Below, piece after piece: positions 26,291-37,592 of a stretch of 37,971 bases of DNA (positions are counted from its first letter, which is position 1; each line of letters opens with the position of its first letter). The notes beneath the pieces were generated by a model that was not told where the DNA came from, made no database searches, and worked only from the letters and a program-made list of their open reading frames with translations. Source of the DNA: Phytophthora quininea (taxonomy: Eukaryota > Oomycota > Peronosporomycetes > Peronosporales > Peronosporaceae); assembly GCA_011947345.1 (NCBI GenBank), contig JAAVTG010000485.1:1-37971 (forward strand). Reading direction: 5' to 3'. The translations under genes were made by a program, and so were the position numbers.

Positions 26291-26475
26291 ATGAGTCGAC
26301 TGTTTCTGCTGTTTATCGCAGCTCTGCTTGCCACCACCACCATCACTGACGCTGCCAGAAGTCTGCGGTCCACCGACACCACAACCACCGACGAAGAGCG
26401 GGGAGTCTTCTCAGACTTCGCTGCTCCCCTCGTGGCGTTGGTCAAATCAAACGAAGAATTGCATCCATTGGCGTC
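26291..26475 (+). pseudogene. RXLR-dEER effector, 5' half, second copy
   Basis: Same signal peptide, RSLR and DEER as at 2434. It is broken at the same base by the next element, and the frame again stays open into the TIR (to 26728). The identical breakpoint means one insertion followed by duplication of the whole locus, not two insertions. Confidence 0.85.
26470..26475. repeat. Target site duplication GGCGTC (left side, second unit)
   Basis: These six bases precede the AG terminus at 26476. The partner copy lies beyond the window end. Confidence 0.88.
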
Positions 26476-26640
26476 AGTAGTAACTACTAGAGCAGGACTC
26501 CGCCAGTTTTTTCCTTCCCGTAATTTACCAGCGAGAGTAGGTTTAAAGCTTCCTGAATGTCAACCGTTGAGAACAGCGACAACACCGCTAAAATGGTGTC
26601 TGGTGCGAAGGAGGTTTCCTCCACATGTCCAAGCACCGCA
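26476..26640. repeat. Left terminal inverted repeat, second copy
   Basis: Identical to 2619-2783, starting AGTAGTAACTACTAG. Confidence 0.88.
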
Positions 26641-26785
26641 AATACCAACTCAGGGATTACAAGCAAAAGGAAGTTTCCGCACTGCCTCGTCATTGGTTAA
26701 AAATCTGACACACCTTCGTCCCGCTTAAATACGAACCGAGATTCTCCCTTCTTCCACATTCCAGACTTCGCCGGCTCAAGAGGAG

Positions 26786-28581
26786 ATGGTGAAGCTCTTC
26801 TGTGCGATCGTTGGGAAGGCGGGCAGCGTGTTTGAGGTGGATATCGACGATGGCGCGTCGGTTGCTGCGTTGAAGAAGGCGATCAAGGAGGAGAAGAAGA
26901 CATCCAGTGTCCTGCACGAGCTGCAGCTCTTCCTGGCGAAGCAGCCCGTCAAAGATGAGGGCGGCAAAGAGGTCGTCCCTGTTTACCGCCCTTCTGCGGA
27001 GGAAATGAAGGAGGAAAGTCTCAAGTGGCTCCCAGACGAACATCGGGCTGCTCTGAAGCTGGTGAAAGGAGAATCCGATGACTACATCAATGCGCTGACG
27101 GCCGGAGAACCGATTCTGGGCTCAAAGACCTTAACAACGTGGTTCTACACGAAGAACAACATGGAGCTTCCATCCATTGAGCAAGTTCACGTGCTGGTGG
27201 TGGTTCCGGATCAGCAGTCGGTTTCTGCTGTGGCGGCCGTTTCGATCAAGAAGAGAAAGCTTGCTGAAATTAGCGACTTGATTACACCATCTTCTTTCGC
27301 AAAATGTAAGGGGAGTGGCAGTTGGGTGAAATGGTTGAAGAAACTCAATGGCCAGATTGAGTGTCATCGCGTTGAACGTTCTGACGACGAAACGCCGATT
27401 CCGGTTGTGCTCCTAAACAAAACGTTTGCAAGATTTGAGGAAAACTGCAAGGTGATCAAGTTTAGTCAGAACGACTGTGAATTTGTGAGCAAGTTGTGCC
27501 ATGGCTTGTCCACTCCATACGACAGCGAAGCAACATTTGCAGAGAAAGCGCGGCAATTGCTAACAGCATACCTGCTCGGTGACAATCCAGTATCGACGAT
27601 CACCCCGGCAACTGTTAATGGCTCAGTGTCAGATGGCTCCTATCGTTTTGGAGAGACACTGCTACTTAATTTGGAATGTAAACTCCAAAAAGGAGACGGT
27701 GGTGGAGATCCGACAATGCAGAACGTTGCATACTACATTAAGAACTTGCCATTCGTGATCGACCGTCAATTTCCATGTTTCTTGGTGGATATCTGCGGAC
27801 CGTTCATGAGTGTGTTTGGAATTGTAAACACGAGCGACGAAGATGCGATTTGCGAGCCTCTAGTCATGAGCTTCCCGCTACTTTTTTCGACAACGAGTGG
27901 TTGATGGTATCGTTGGCACGTATGTGCGCATCCTTGAAGGCTGCTGTCCAGGAGCTGACGAATTTGTGCTACGAGCTCAGTGCTAGTCGTCAAAACCGTG
28001 CGTTTGGTCTGCATTCAACTACTCTCGATCGACTAAGATTCCCATATAAAGATTCTGTCGAACGCAACGGCGCGGACATCTCATTTCAGTATTTGGAAGT
28101 GGTGCAGCGGTTTGTTTTCAAGGGGCATCACGCTGGAAATAACGTTATCATCAAGTTCGCCAAGCGGTACGGGAGGGAAGTCCATGATTATTGTTCAAGC
28201 GCTGGATTTGCTCCCAAACTGCTGTTCTGCGAATTTTTACCTAATGGTTGGGTATTCGTCGTTATGGAGCAACTTCCATTGTGTCCCCTTCGTCAGGCCA
28301 ATGGCATGATAGTTCGTGATCAACTGCTGAAGATCGAAAGCACTCTAAAAGATGGATCTTTCGTCCATGGTGATCTTCGGGAGCATAACGTGATGTGGGA
28401 TTCCAGTAAGAACCGAGTCGTGTTGATCGATTTCGATTGGTCAGGAAGGGATGGTGTCGATACGTATCCACCATTTATGAATGCTGAAATAGCATGGCCA
28501 CCAGGAGCAGTGTGTGGCGAGCCGCTTCGAGTTGCCCATGATGCGTATTGGATTGCTTCGATAGCTGCCCGATTGACGTAA
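26786..28581 (+). CDS. Crinkler (CRN) kinase-type effector, copy C (best copy)
   Basis: The N-terminal frame (26786-27904, 372 codons) is open: a ubiquitin-like CRN head with LQLFLAK at residues 46-52, a DWL-type region, HVLVVVP at 135-141, then a linker and the start of the effector domain. The kinase-like lobe continues in another frame to 28581 with an ATP-lysine strand (VIIKFAKRYG), catalytic loop HGDLREHN and metal-binding IDFDW. The break is in a run of six T at 27880-27889, present in two of three copies; copy A has five. It may be a real inactivating shift or a shared consensus error. Copies A and B differ here near residues 30-45. No cleavable signal peptide is obvious, as in many CRNs. 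Confidence 0.88.
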
Positions 28582-28653
28582 GGCGAAACTTTAAATTTAT
28601 CGAGTATTCAATTACTTTTATTCCTGATAAGTATAAAGTTATAATATACAAAG

Positions 28654-28893
28654 ATGGCGGCATACTCACCTGAGCAATACCTAGCTAACAAGGAGCGCAT
28701 TAATGCAGCGCAGAAGCGCTACTACCAGCGCACACGCGAAGCGCGCTTGTCCTACCAAAAGAGCTACGACGATAACAATCGAGAGCAGATTCGTGCTCGC
28801 AAGAGGAATACGAAAACCGAACCTAATACCACTGAAACCGAACCTAAGCAATTAATTAATTTTTTCAGAGATAAAAAGTCGCCAGTGATATAG
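28654..28893 (+). CDS. Small basic protein, second copy
   Basis: Identical 79-residue product to 7903-8142. The unbroken frame in both units supports it being a real gene. Confidence 0.55.
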   Translation: MAAYSPEQYLANKERINAAQKRYYQRTREARLSYQKSYDDNNREQIRARKRNTKTEPNTTETEPKQLINFFRDKKSPVI

Positions 28894-28905
28894 ACTAACA
28901 TCAAG

Positions 28906-28954
28906 AATATAAAGTCGATCCTGATACAAAATCTGAATAATATAAAGTCGATCC
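28906..28954 (+). promoter_or_regulatory. 16-bp direct repeats upstream of PolB, second copy
   Basis: AATATAAAGTCGATCC at 28906-28921 and 28939-28954, with the same spacing as in the first unit. Confidence 0.42.
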
Positions 28955-28989
28955 ACGGGAAAAAATATAGTTAGAGAGATATACCGACA

Positions 28990-31900
28990 ATGTTTGCATA
29001 CGAGCTTGAGGGTTTAAAAAGATTACATATTCGTGCTATTAAATGGGGTAGCACCTACCGCGTTTTGGTTCGCGGCAAAACCGGTAAGATGGTTTATGTC
29101 AGCAACCTATCGCGCCCCAGCAACTTAAAGCTTGTTGCAAAGCAGTACAAGGTCAGTCTTGATAATTTGAAGAAGCACCTGTCTTCAGACTATAAGACTG
29201 ACCCTCATTATCGTTTTTACAAGGGCAACCACATCGAATCTCACCTATATGAGGGAATCCAACGTGGTGAGTTCTACGATAAGCTTGAGAACGTTCTAGA
29301 GAGCCAGAAAAGTGCCTACAAGGTAAATATTGCTCTCGGATATGATCTCATCAGCAAAACCGATGATTCTGATACTAGATATTACCACCCGAATCTAAGC
29401 AATACCTCAGTATTCGACACTCCTGTTGCTATCAATAGCAGGAGCGATGTTCGTAAGGTGATTTCAGAGATTCGATCTATGGAGATGGCTGACAAGCTCA
29501 ACTATCCTAGTTCTGGATATCAGGTCAAGGCTATCACTGGGTTCAAGATTTATCTATATCATCGCGAGCATGCCTTGGGGGATAGCGAAGCAGTCATCCC
29601 GAAGATTATTCGAGATAACAAGAGTGTTATCAACTTCCCCAAGACCAACAACAAATGCGTTTTCCACTGCATCGCCTTTCACAAGCATAACGATCCCAAA
29701 AGGATCCACGAAAGATTCAGTCGTTGGTGAAGGAGGCTTTCAAGCAATACTGTGCATTCAAGGGTATTACCTATACCCTAGGTCTGTACCGAACCTTCAA
29801 GCCTATTGATATTCTTCAGTTCGATGAGCTCGAGGAGTGCTTCCAGGTTAGTATCAATGTGTTTACAATGGATATTGACTCTGGAAAGGTTGACTGCATT
29901 CGACGCTCCGACAAGGAGTACGAATCAATCAATATTCTTTCGCATGCGAACCATGCCCTCTACATTAAGAATATTGACATGCTCCAGCGCAAATACCAAT
30001 GCGTGAAGTGTGGTATGGTCTTCGCCAGCTCAGAGAGGCTTAAAAACCATACCAAAAATAAATGCGAGCTTGTCAACGTAGAGTCATTCCCAGCGGGGCC
30101 AACGATCTACCAGCCTCCTCCGAATACTATTCGCTCGATGCTAAATAAGTACTCGATCAAGAATGTTGACCAATACCTCGATCACTTCATCGTCTATGAC
30201 TTTGAGGCTATCCTAAAGCCTACTGCTACCAAGCATGGGGAGAATACTGTCTTCGTGAATGAACATATTCCCGTGTCGGTATCAGTGGCGGATAGTTTAA
30301 CTGAGGAGGTTCGTTGCTTTGTGAACGATGATCCCAAAGCTCTTCTCAAGGAAATGTTCGACTACATCGAATATGTTGGTGAGAAGATTCAAAGATACAA
30401 CGTTTCCAAATATGAAGTTTTGCTTCGAAGATTATCGACGCTCATGGGCTTAGCGGCATGGAAATTCAGGGAGCCAGACTTGGTATTAAGTATACCATGG
30501 TTGATATCAATGATTGGATTAAGGCTGGTGATTACGCTAGCTTCTTCGATTTCCATAGCAAGCTTGGCTTCGGTAAGCAGCGATCTGATTATAAAAAATC
30601 AAGGAGTCTATTGACCAGGTACCAGTTCTTGGATTCAATTCTGGCAGATATGACATCAACCTAATCAAAAGCGACTTGTTCGCTGTGATTGGTGCAGACA
30701 GCATCAAATCAGTCATCAAAAACCCTTCATATATGTGCATTGCCACATCGGATATGAAGATGCTTGATATTAGCAATTATGTACCTGCTGGTACAAGCTA
30801 TGATAAGTACCTTACAACCTATCTAGGTGGGTGTAAGTGTGATGATAAAATTCGATGCGTCTGTGGGTTAGGAAAGAGCATTTTCCCATACGAGTATATT
30901 ACTTCATTCAGTGTACTCAGTGAGACGAATATTCCTCCTAAGTCAGCCTTCGATAGCAAGCTCCGAGATACTAGCATCAGTGATGATGATTACAAGCGAG
31001 TTCAGTTTGTCTGGGAGCACTACCAGATGAAGTCGATCAGAGATCTATTGGTTTGGTACAACAATCTCGATGTAGTTCCTTTCATCAAGGCTATCAAGGC
31101 CCAACGCGAACTATTCAAACGATTCAATCTCGATATGTTTACAGATGGTGTATCATTACCAGGTCTATCGGAGAAAGTTATGTATCAGACTTGCTTTAGC
31201 AACCTAGAACGTCCTAGCAAGAAGCCCGCCCCAGCATTTAGATTTCCAGCTAAACGTATGAGTGGGTATAAGAGCCAGGATGCGGATGCTGACCGTGAGT
31301 TCGACATGACTCTAAAGCATCTCGACAAGCTTCTACATCAGCAAAAGTATCTGTGTGGCTTATGCTACAAACAACTAACTGCTGAGACAGCTTCTGCGGA
31401 CAGAATCAACAACAAACTTGGTCATATCGATGGAAACATCCTGATCAGCTGCATTGATTGCAACGTTGCTCGTAAGAATATGTCGTTGAAGGGGTTTCGA
31501 TACCAAAAGTTGCTTCAGTTCAACTCAGACAAGCTAGTCTACAGCATCGATAAGGAGGAGAAGGAAATATACTCCAAAATGAAGGCTAACATTGCGGGCG
31601 GACCATCCATTATTTTCAACAGATACGCCAAGCGCAACGAGACTAAGATTCGAGGTGGTAAAATCTGCAAGAAAATTATTGGATATGACGCTAATGCTCT
31701 GTATCTGTGGGCTCTTGGAAACGAGATGCCTTGCGGACGGTTAACTACTATCGATACGTATCCAACCATCGTAGACGACATCAAGGCTGATAAAATCTTC
31801 GGCTTCCTCGAGTGTGATATCAGAACTCCTGACCACTTGAAAGACTATTTCAGCGAGATGACTCCGATTTTCAAGAATATTGAAATCGATTGCACCAACC

Positions 31901-32968
31901 AGAATGTGATCGGTAAGCATATGCACGAGTATAACGAGGCGCGTAAGCAAAGTCGTGCTAAACCAGCTCGAAAGCTTATCGGCAGCTACTTTGGAGAGAA
32001 GATTCTGATCTACACGCCATTACTAAAATGGTACTTAGCCCATGGAATGGAGATCACGAAGACGTACTCATTCATCAAGGCTAGTTCTCATAAGGCTTTT
32101 GAACCATTTATGGAGGCTGTATCTAATGCTCGACGAGAGGGTGATGTTGATAAGTCTAAAGCTATGATTGCTGAAATGATGAAACTAGTGGGCAACAGTG
32201 CATTTGGACGTAGTGGTATGGATATGAGCAAGCATAAGGAGGTCAAATATGAATCAGATGACAAGTCCATTAAGGATAGGATTGAGCACTTCACTTTCCA
32301 TGGAATGGAGGAGCTAAATGATTCATGTGAGATCACCATGAAGAAGCGTCGCATCAAAAACAAAATCCAATCCACCTAAGTATTGCTATCTATCAACTAG
32401 CCAAGCTCCGAATGCTACAATTCTACTACGATTGCATCGACTTCTACTTCGATCGATCAGACTTCCAATATCAGGAAATGGATACTGACTCAGCATACAT
32501 GGCTTTCAGTTGTGAAAACCCATTCCAGAACTGTATCAAACCTGAGCTACGTGAGCACTTCAAGGCGCACAAATACGATTGGTTCCCCGAGACTACAATG
32601 AGAAGGTAGCCAAGTTTGATCGACGTACACCAGGTCTATTCAAGGATGAATGGAGTGGAGATGCTATGGTATCGCTATCGTCTAAGAACTATATTTGCTA
32701 TCTCCCAGATGAATCATACAAGGTCAAGGTTTCAGCTAAGGGTATTCAGCAGGGACATGGACGGAATGGGGATGTACTTAACCCAGTTGGCTTCGAGACT
32801 GTTGTTCGCGATCGCATCACACTACAGGGTACTAACAAGGGATTTCGCTTATGTCGAGAGGCTAAGTCAATCATCACCTATACGCAAACGAAAACGGCTC
32901 TAAACTACTATTACGATAAGAGACGTGTTCTAGAAGACGGGATTACTACAGAAGCTCTAGAAATATAA
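28990..32968 (+). CDS. polB: DNA polymerase B, second copy, frames interrupted
   Basis: Here the ATG at 28990 reads straight into the long N-terminal region (MFAYELEGLKRL), fixing the start. Shared with the first copy are the breaks near 29715 and 32595. Extra breaks are an A-run at 30593 (six instead of five) and lost A residues near 32365, which split the frame before motif C. The motifs are those of the first copy. Confidence 0.9.
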
Positions 32969-33019
32969 ATATATGCTTCTGGGAGGAAAGCATGTTTTTT
33001 TAATATAGGTAAGGATACC

Positions 33020-34101
33020 ATGGACAAACTATTACACGATCTGTACTATAACCCCAAAACGGGTTATATCGGTACTCAAGCTCTATATCATAAGGCGAAA
33101 GAGTTGAACCCAAAAATCACACTTAAAATTGTTAAGGAATGGTATAAAACACAAGCGGACATCCAACGGTTCCAAGACCAGAAGAAACGCTTCGATGGCT
33201 TCAAAATCGCTTCCCATAATCCAAACTCCTGGCAGATCGACTTAGCATTTTGGGAGAAGCAGCCAATACTGTCAGCAGTCAATATTAACTCACGGATCGG
33301 ATATGCAAAGCTTCTAACTAATAAGACTGCTCCAACAGTATTAGCATCAATTAAAGCATTTGTAAAAATACATAAAGTTGATATTATTACTAGTGATAAT
33401 GGTAGCGAATTTATGAACGATAAGGTTCAAGAGTTCTTTAAATCGAAAAGAATTGATCATTTCAACAACGAACCTGGAGATCATGGTACGATGGGGAAAA
33501 CTGAGCGATTCAATAGAACTATTAAGCAACGACTCACAAAGATATCACCCAAACGAATATCTCAGAAGCTGATAAGTGATGTGATCAAAAACTATAACTC
33601 TACAATTAATCGAGCCATCGGAATGACTCCAAACGAAGCGAAAGGAAAGGTAATGGAGTCCGATATCCAACATAATCAAGAGGAAGCTGATAAGATCGAG
33701 AACGAGTTTGAGATAGGCTCAAACGTTATGTATCGATTAAAGAAGAAGACATTTGATAAGGAAGCTGCTAAATGGAGTAAAGCTATCTATAAAATAGTTG
33801 GTATCGACGGATATCGAATCCAAATACGCTCTAAAATTGGCCATACACTCTACAAGTCTCCAAATGATCTCAAAATTATCAAATCTGATGAAACAAATGC
33901 TACTATCAATCGTGGTGATATTTTAGAGGCTGAGATGATCTTAGATCATAAAAAATGAAGAATGGGAAATACAAATATCTCATTAGATGGGTTGGAAACG
34001 AACCAGATTCATGGGAACCTCAAGCGAATTTACGATTAATCAATAAGAACAAGCGAAGCAAGCTTGAGGAGAAGTATTTCACGACGGTGGGGTCGCCATG
34101 A
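33020..34101 (+). CDS. int: Integrase, second copy, chromodomain out of frame
   Basis: The DD35E core is intact, but an A-run at 33950-33955 is one base short, so the frame ends at 33958 just before the chromodomain. The chromodomain codons are still present up to 34101. This is most simply a homopolymer error. Confidence 0.88.
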
Positions 34102-34103
34102 GA

Positions 34104-34132
34104 CTCCGCCAAGTGCGGAGCCATCACGGCTC
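34104..34132. terminator. Overlapping hairpins, second copy
   Basis: Same two perfect stems as at 13352-13380. Confidence 0.42.
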
Positions 34133-34138
34133 TTCACC

Positions 34139-34326
34139 TCAGATGGTAAGACTTGATAAATCTCTAGGACCCTTAACCGGATGTGGTTTAGGAAGCTCTT
34201 TCAGCTCAAAGCGATATGCTTCTACTTTTTTCTCGGTTTTCTAACAACTTTGATAGGGGTTTCATACTCTCTGTTATCAAAAACGAAGTTGCATTCAGGT
34301 TCATCGATATATTCGACTTCGTCCAT
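34139..34326 (-). CDS. Small minus-strand protein, second copy
   Basis: Identical to 13387-13574, including the T-run of six that puts its two halves out of phase. Confidence 0.4.
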
Positions 34327-34359
34327 CTTATCGCTATATCAATATAGATACAAGTCATT

Positions 34360-34811
34360 ATGACTTGCAAAGCAACTACCAAGACTGATAAGCAATGCTC
34401 TAGAGAGGCACTACCCTCCGGATACTGCCTCCAACATGAGAAGGATTACAAGATCGAGATGTTCAAAAGGAGCTCAAAAAGATGCACCAGCGTGTTCGTA
34501 CATTCAGCGAGAAGCTCAACATCTACCATGAGATGATAAGTGATGTCAATCGACTCGATTATATCAAATATCGATTGCAACAGCTCGAGAAACATCGCCC
34601 GTATCGATTCATTTGCAATGATTCCCGCTTTAGATACCAACTCGAAGATATTTTCAACCTCCCTTTCGATGAATGCCAAAAAGCGTATATCAACTTGTTG
34701 GATCGAAGAAATCGAATAGTCCATAAGTACACTATGAAGTTTTGGGAAGAAGATTCGTGTCCAACTCAAGAACCAGTGAATTTAGAATATAAACCAAGAT
34801 TTCGGAAATAA
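34360..34811 (+). CDS. Small Cys/His-knuckle protein, second copy, one slip
   Basis: Same gene as 13608-14060. An A-run near 34466 is one base short, separating the Cys/His knuckle from the helical part (which resumes in frame at 34482). Confidence 0.58.
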
Positions 34812-34842
34812 ATATCGAGTTTGGTATATAGCAGCATCAAAA

Positions 34843-35046
34843 ATGTTTCCTAACTTCACTAGTTTAGCTCAACGAGAGCAAAAACGTCTTGACCTACTCG
34901 ATCGCGTTAAGCAACGAGTTCGCCAAGAGCAAAAGAAGCGCGAAATGTATGCATACGCCCAATGGGCGTCGGATGTCAATAAAACCATCTCAGTCTCCAA
35001 GCGAGCCACTCAAGACTCGTCTGATCAGACTGATGATGGTGATTAA
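34843..35046 (+). CDS. Small charged helical protein, second copy
   Basis: Same as 14093-14308, but the altered T/A run creates a TAA at 35044-35046, three codons earlier than in the first copy. This shows that the 3' end is not reliable. Confidence 0.48.
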   Translation: MFPNFTSLAQREQKRLDLLDRVKQRVRQEQKKREMYAYAQWASDVNKTISVSKRATQDSSDQTDDGD

Positions 35047-35165
35047 AAAAGGCAGTGAATCAAACGACGTTCGGGGTCCGAGAGCCCCCTCTCTCGGTAT
35101 CTAGCTCTGAGACTCAAACTGAAAATTCACAAACTTCTACTGAGACTCAGACAGAGCCTATATCC

Positions 35166-36985
35166 ATGTCTACAGACTCCCAAGAAGTCCCTGAAGCTTC
35201 AACGGTACCTACTGAGCCCTCTCTCCCCCACCAGAGTGATATTCATGAGGCTATGGAATGGATTAAAAACCTATATAAGAAACATCCGAATTTTGTTGCT
35301 CTAAAACTTCATCCAATCAAGATCAATGGATCAACTGATACCGAACGATATATTGGAGCCAATGGTAAGGTATATCTATATAAAACCAACCGCAAATCGA
35401 AGATGAAGCATCAATTCATTGATTGGATTGCTACCAAGCAAAATATTTGGGATATTTATTACGATGGCGAGTCAAACACTGTTGATGAGAATGATGCAAT
35501 GCGAGGTGAAGATAAAGACCAACGATATTTCAACTTTAAGAAGAAACGAGTTGCTGATAGTCAAATTCATGGCGATGAGAAAGTGCCTGCTGTCCCGATT
35601 TGGGAGCACGATAGCTCATCTGATACTATGACTGATGAAAACGTGCAAAAGCGGCGGTCCAACTAATGATTGCAGGTTATTCAAAGAAGTTCAGAGGTTC
35701 CAATATCACGGTTATTCCAGTACTAAAAGATGAGACTGAGTTAAAATCTGCAGAGGTATTTATCGATATGAAAGGTCTTCTAAATATCAAAAATCACACC
35801 GGAAAACCACTACCAGCTAAGCTACGGGAAATATCATGGTTATTGACCCTTGAACGACTCATGAATATCATTGAAGCAAAAGGTCTCACAATCGATTTTA
35901 AGCCAGAAGAGGCCAACAGTCTCAATGCGAATTCATCAAGATTCAAACCGACTACAGGTTTCTGGATTAAAGGAAAATCAACGGGTGATCATAGTGATAT
36001 TTACCTACCTACAGTACCTACGGCTGAATCAGATGCAAAAACAATCATCATCGATTATTTCCATGCAGCTCATTCAGAAGGTGATGTATTTCCGATCCAT
36101 CTCATACCTATAAAATCGGATGGCACAAAGGATAAGAGCGGTAGATACTTCTATTGGTTTTTTAAAAATGTTAAAAAGGGTATTGACGAGCTACGAATGA
36201 TTACCCAGCTGGGAGATATCTCATCACCAAAGAATACTAAAGATTTCTTCAAAACGATTGATTGGTCTAAAACGCTTGAGAAGCTTTCAGATTCGATGGA
36301 AGATCTTGATAAATCAAAATCTTTAGAGTCGGTTTCAAGGGATGATAAAAAGCAAATTGACAATGCTTTGACGTTGTTCTTATATGTTCTTAAGCGTCAT
36401 GACTACAAATACAAGGATGTATCAACTGAGGTAGAGCTTAAGGGTCGAGGACTACGAGGAGCCGGGCACAAGCCTCTAGAGGGTGTATCTAGACACAAAG
36501 GTCAAACTTACAATCTAAACGATATTCAGGGTATGGCAACGCCTAGCGCGTACATATATCGCAAGCTTGGTTCTAAGTTTATCGGATTACCTGATTTGGA
36601 TAAGAAAACGCTTACCATTGTACAGCCGAATCGCCGAAAATGCGGGCCTATGCGCGAAATCAGTGATCAAGTTCAAGCAATGATCAAGGATCTAGTATTC
36701 AAGAACGAATTAACCCAAGAGAAGTACGATAAGCTATCTATCGACGATAAGAAGCTGTTTAAGGAGATCCTATCCATTACGCATCTCCAGTACAACTTTT
36801 CAGAGCAGCTATCGGACCCGCTAGAGAGTCTGAAAGCTGAATATGATAAGCTTAAAGGCGAATTGATGCTTGGTAATGACAATCCTGAGATACTAAAGCA
36901 GTTGAAGGTAGTTTGTGTCGATATGTATTCGAATAAGTTAATTTCTGATACTGAATTCAAATCAATTATCACAAGACTACTATAA
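35166..36985 (+). CDS. Long probable virion precursor, second copy, one slip
   Basis: The frame is broken near 35640 (A-run one base shorter than at 14887) but is continuous from 35666 to 36985 across the point where the first copy breaks. Between them the two copies show that the gene is one continuous coding region. Upstream, the frame is open back to 35055 through two TQT motifs, without an ATG. Confidence 0.62.
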
Positions 36986-36993
36986 GTAGCAAA

Positions 36994-37250
36994 ATGCTAG
37001 TACTGACCCACGTATTATTTCCAAAACCGCTGGTCTCTATCAACTAGATGCTGATCAGAACCTCACTGAGCTCAAGCATCTCATGCGCGATCTTATCATT
37101 AAGGAAGCATCTCACGATGAACGACCGGCAGTATGGGCAAATGAATCGGCTCCATCGACAGTATCAGTAGCAACTCAGACCGAGGCTACGGGCGGACGTG
37201 TATGGGCATACGCTCCGAAGCGAAAAACAACCAAAACTTTTGCTCTATAA
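36994..37250 (+). CDS. Small TQT-motif protein, second copy, one slip
   Basis: A C is missing near 37006 relative to 16253, so the first codons are out of frame. The tail ends at a TAA at 37248-37250, which indicates the natural stop. Confidence 0.45.
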
Positions 37251-37510
37251 GTCTTACCAAAGATATTTTTTGATAGCCAATCAGCTGTATAGGGTGGATA
37301 ATCAACCTTATGCCTCTGATAGTATCTAGCGCGTCTCTTAGCATTATTATGGCCTAACGATGCATATACTTTCAATGGAGACTTATCACGATATTGAGCA
37401 TATCCTCTTGCACCAAAATCAATATGCCAAACTCTGTCAGCATCTCTAATCCACACCCGATATTTTTTTGTTTTCAGAGGACTGACTTCCCATAGAATTA
37501 TCTTAGTCAT
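37175..37510 (-). CDS. DUF5754-like small protein, second copy
   Basis: Here the frame runs unbroken from MTKIILWEVSPLK through the conserved FGARGYAQY and AKRRARYYQRH segments. The last 25 or so residues are the antisense of the convergent gene, so the true stop may be earlier. Confidence 0.6.
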   Translation of the reverse strand: MTKIILWEVSPLKTKKYRVWIRDADRVWHIDFGARGYAQYRDKSPLKVYASLGHNNAKRRARYYQRHKVDYPPYTADWLSKNIFGKTYRAKVLVVFRFGAYAHTRPPVASV

Positions 37511-37592
37511 TTTGGTCTATAACTCTATGAGCTCTGCTTCATAACTCTGTTAAGGTCGCAGACCTTGACTACGTCTAAGCTCTGCTCTATAT

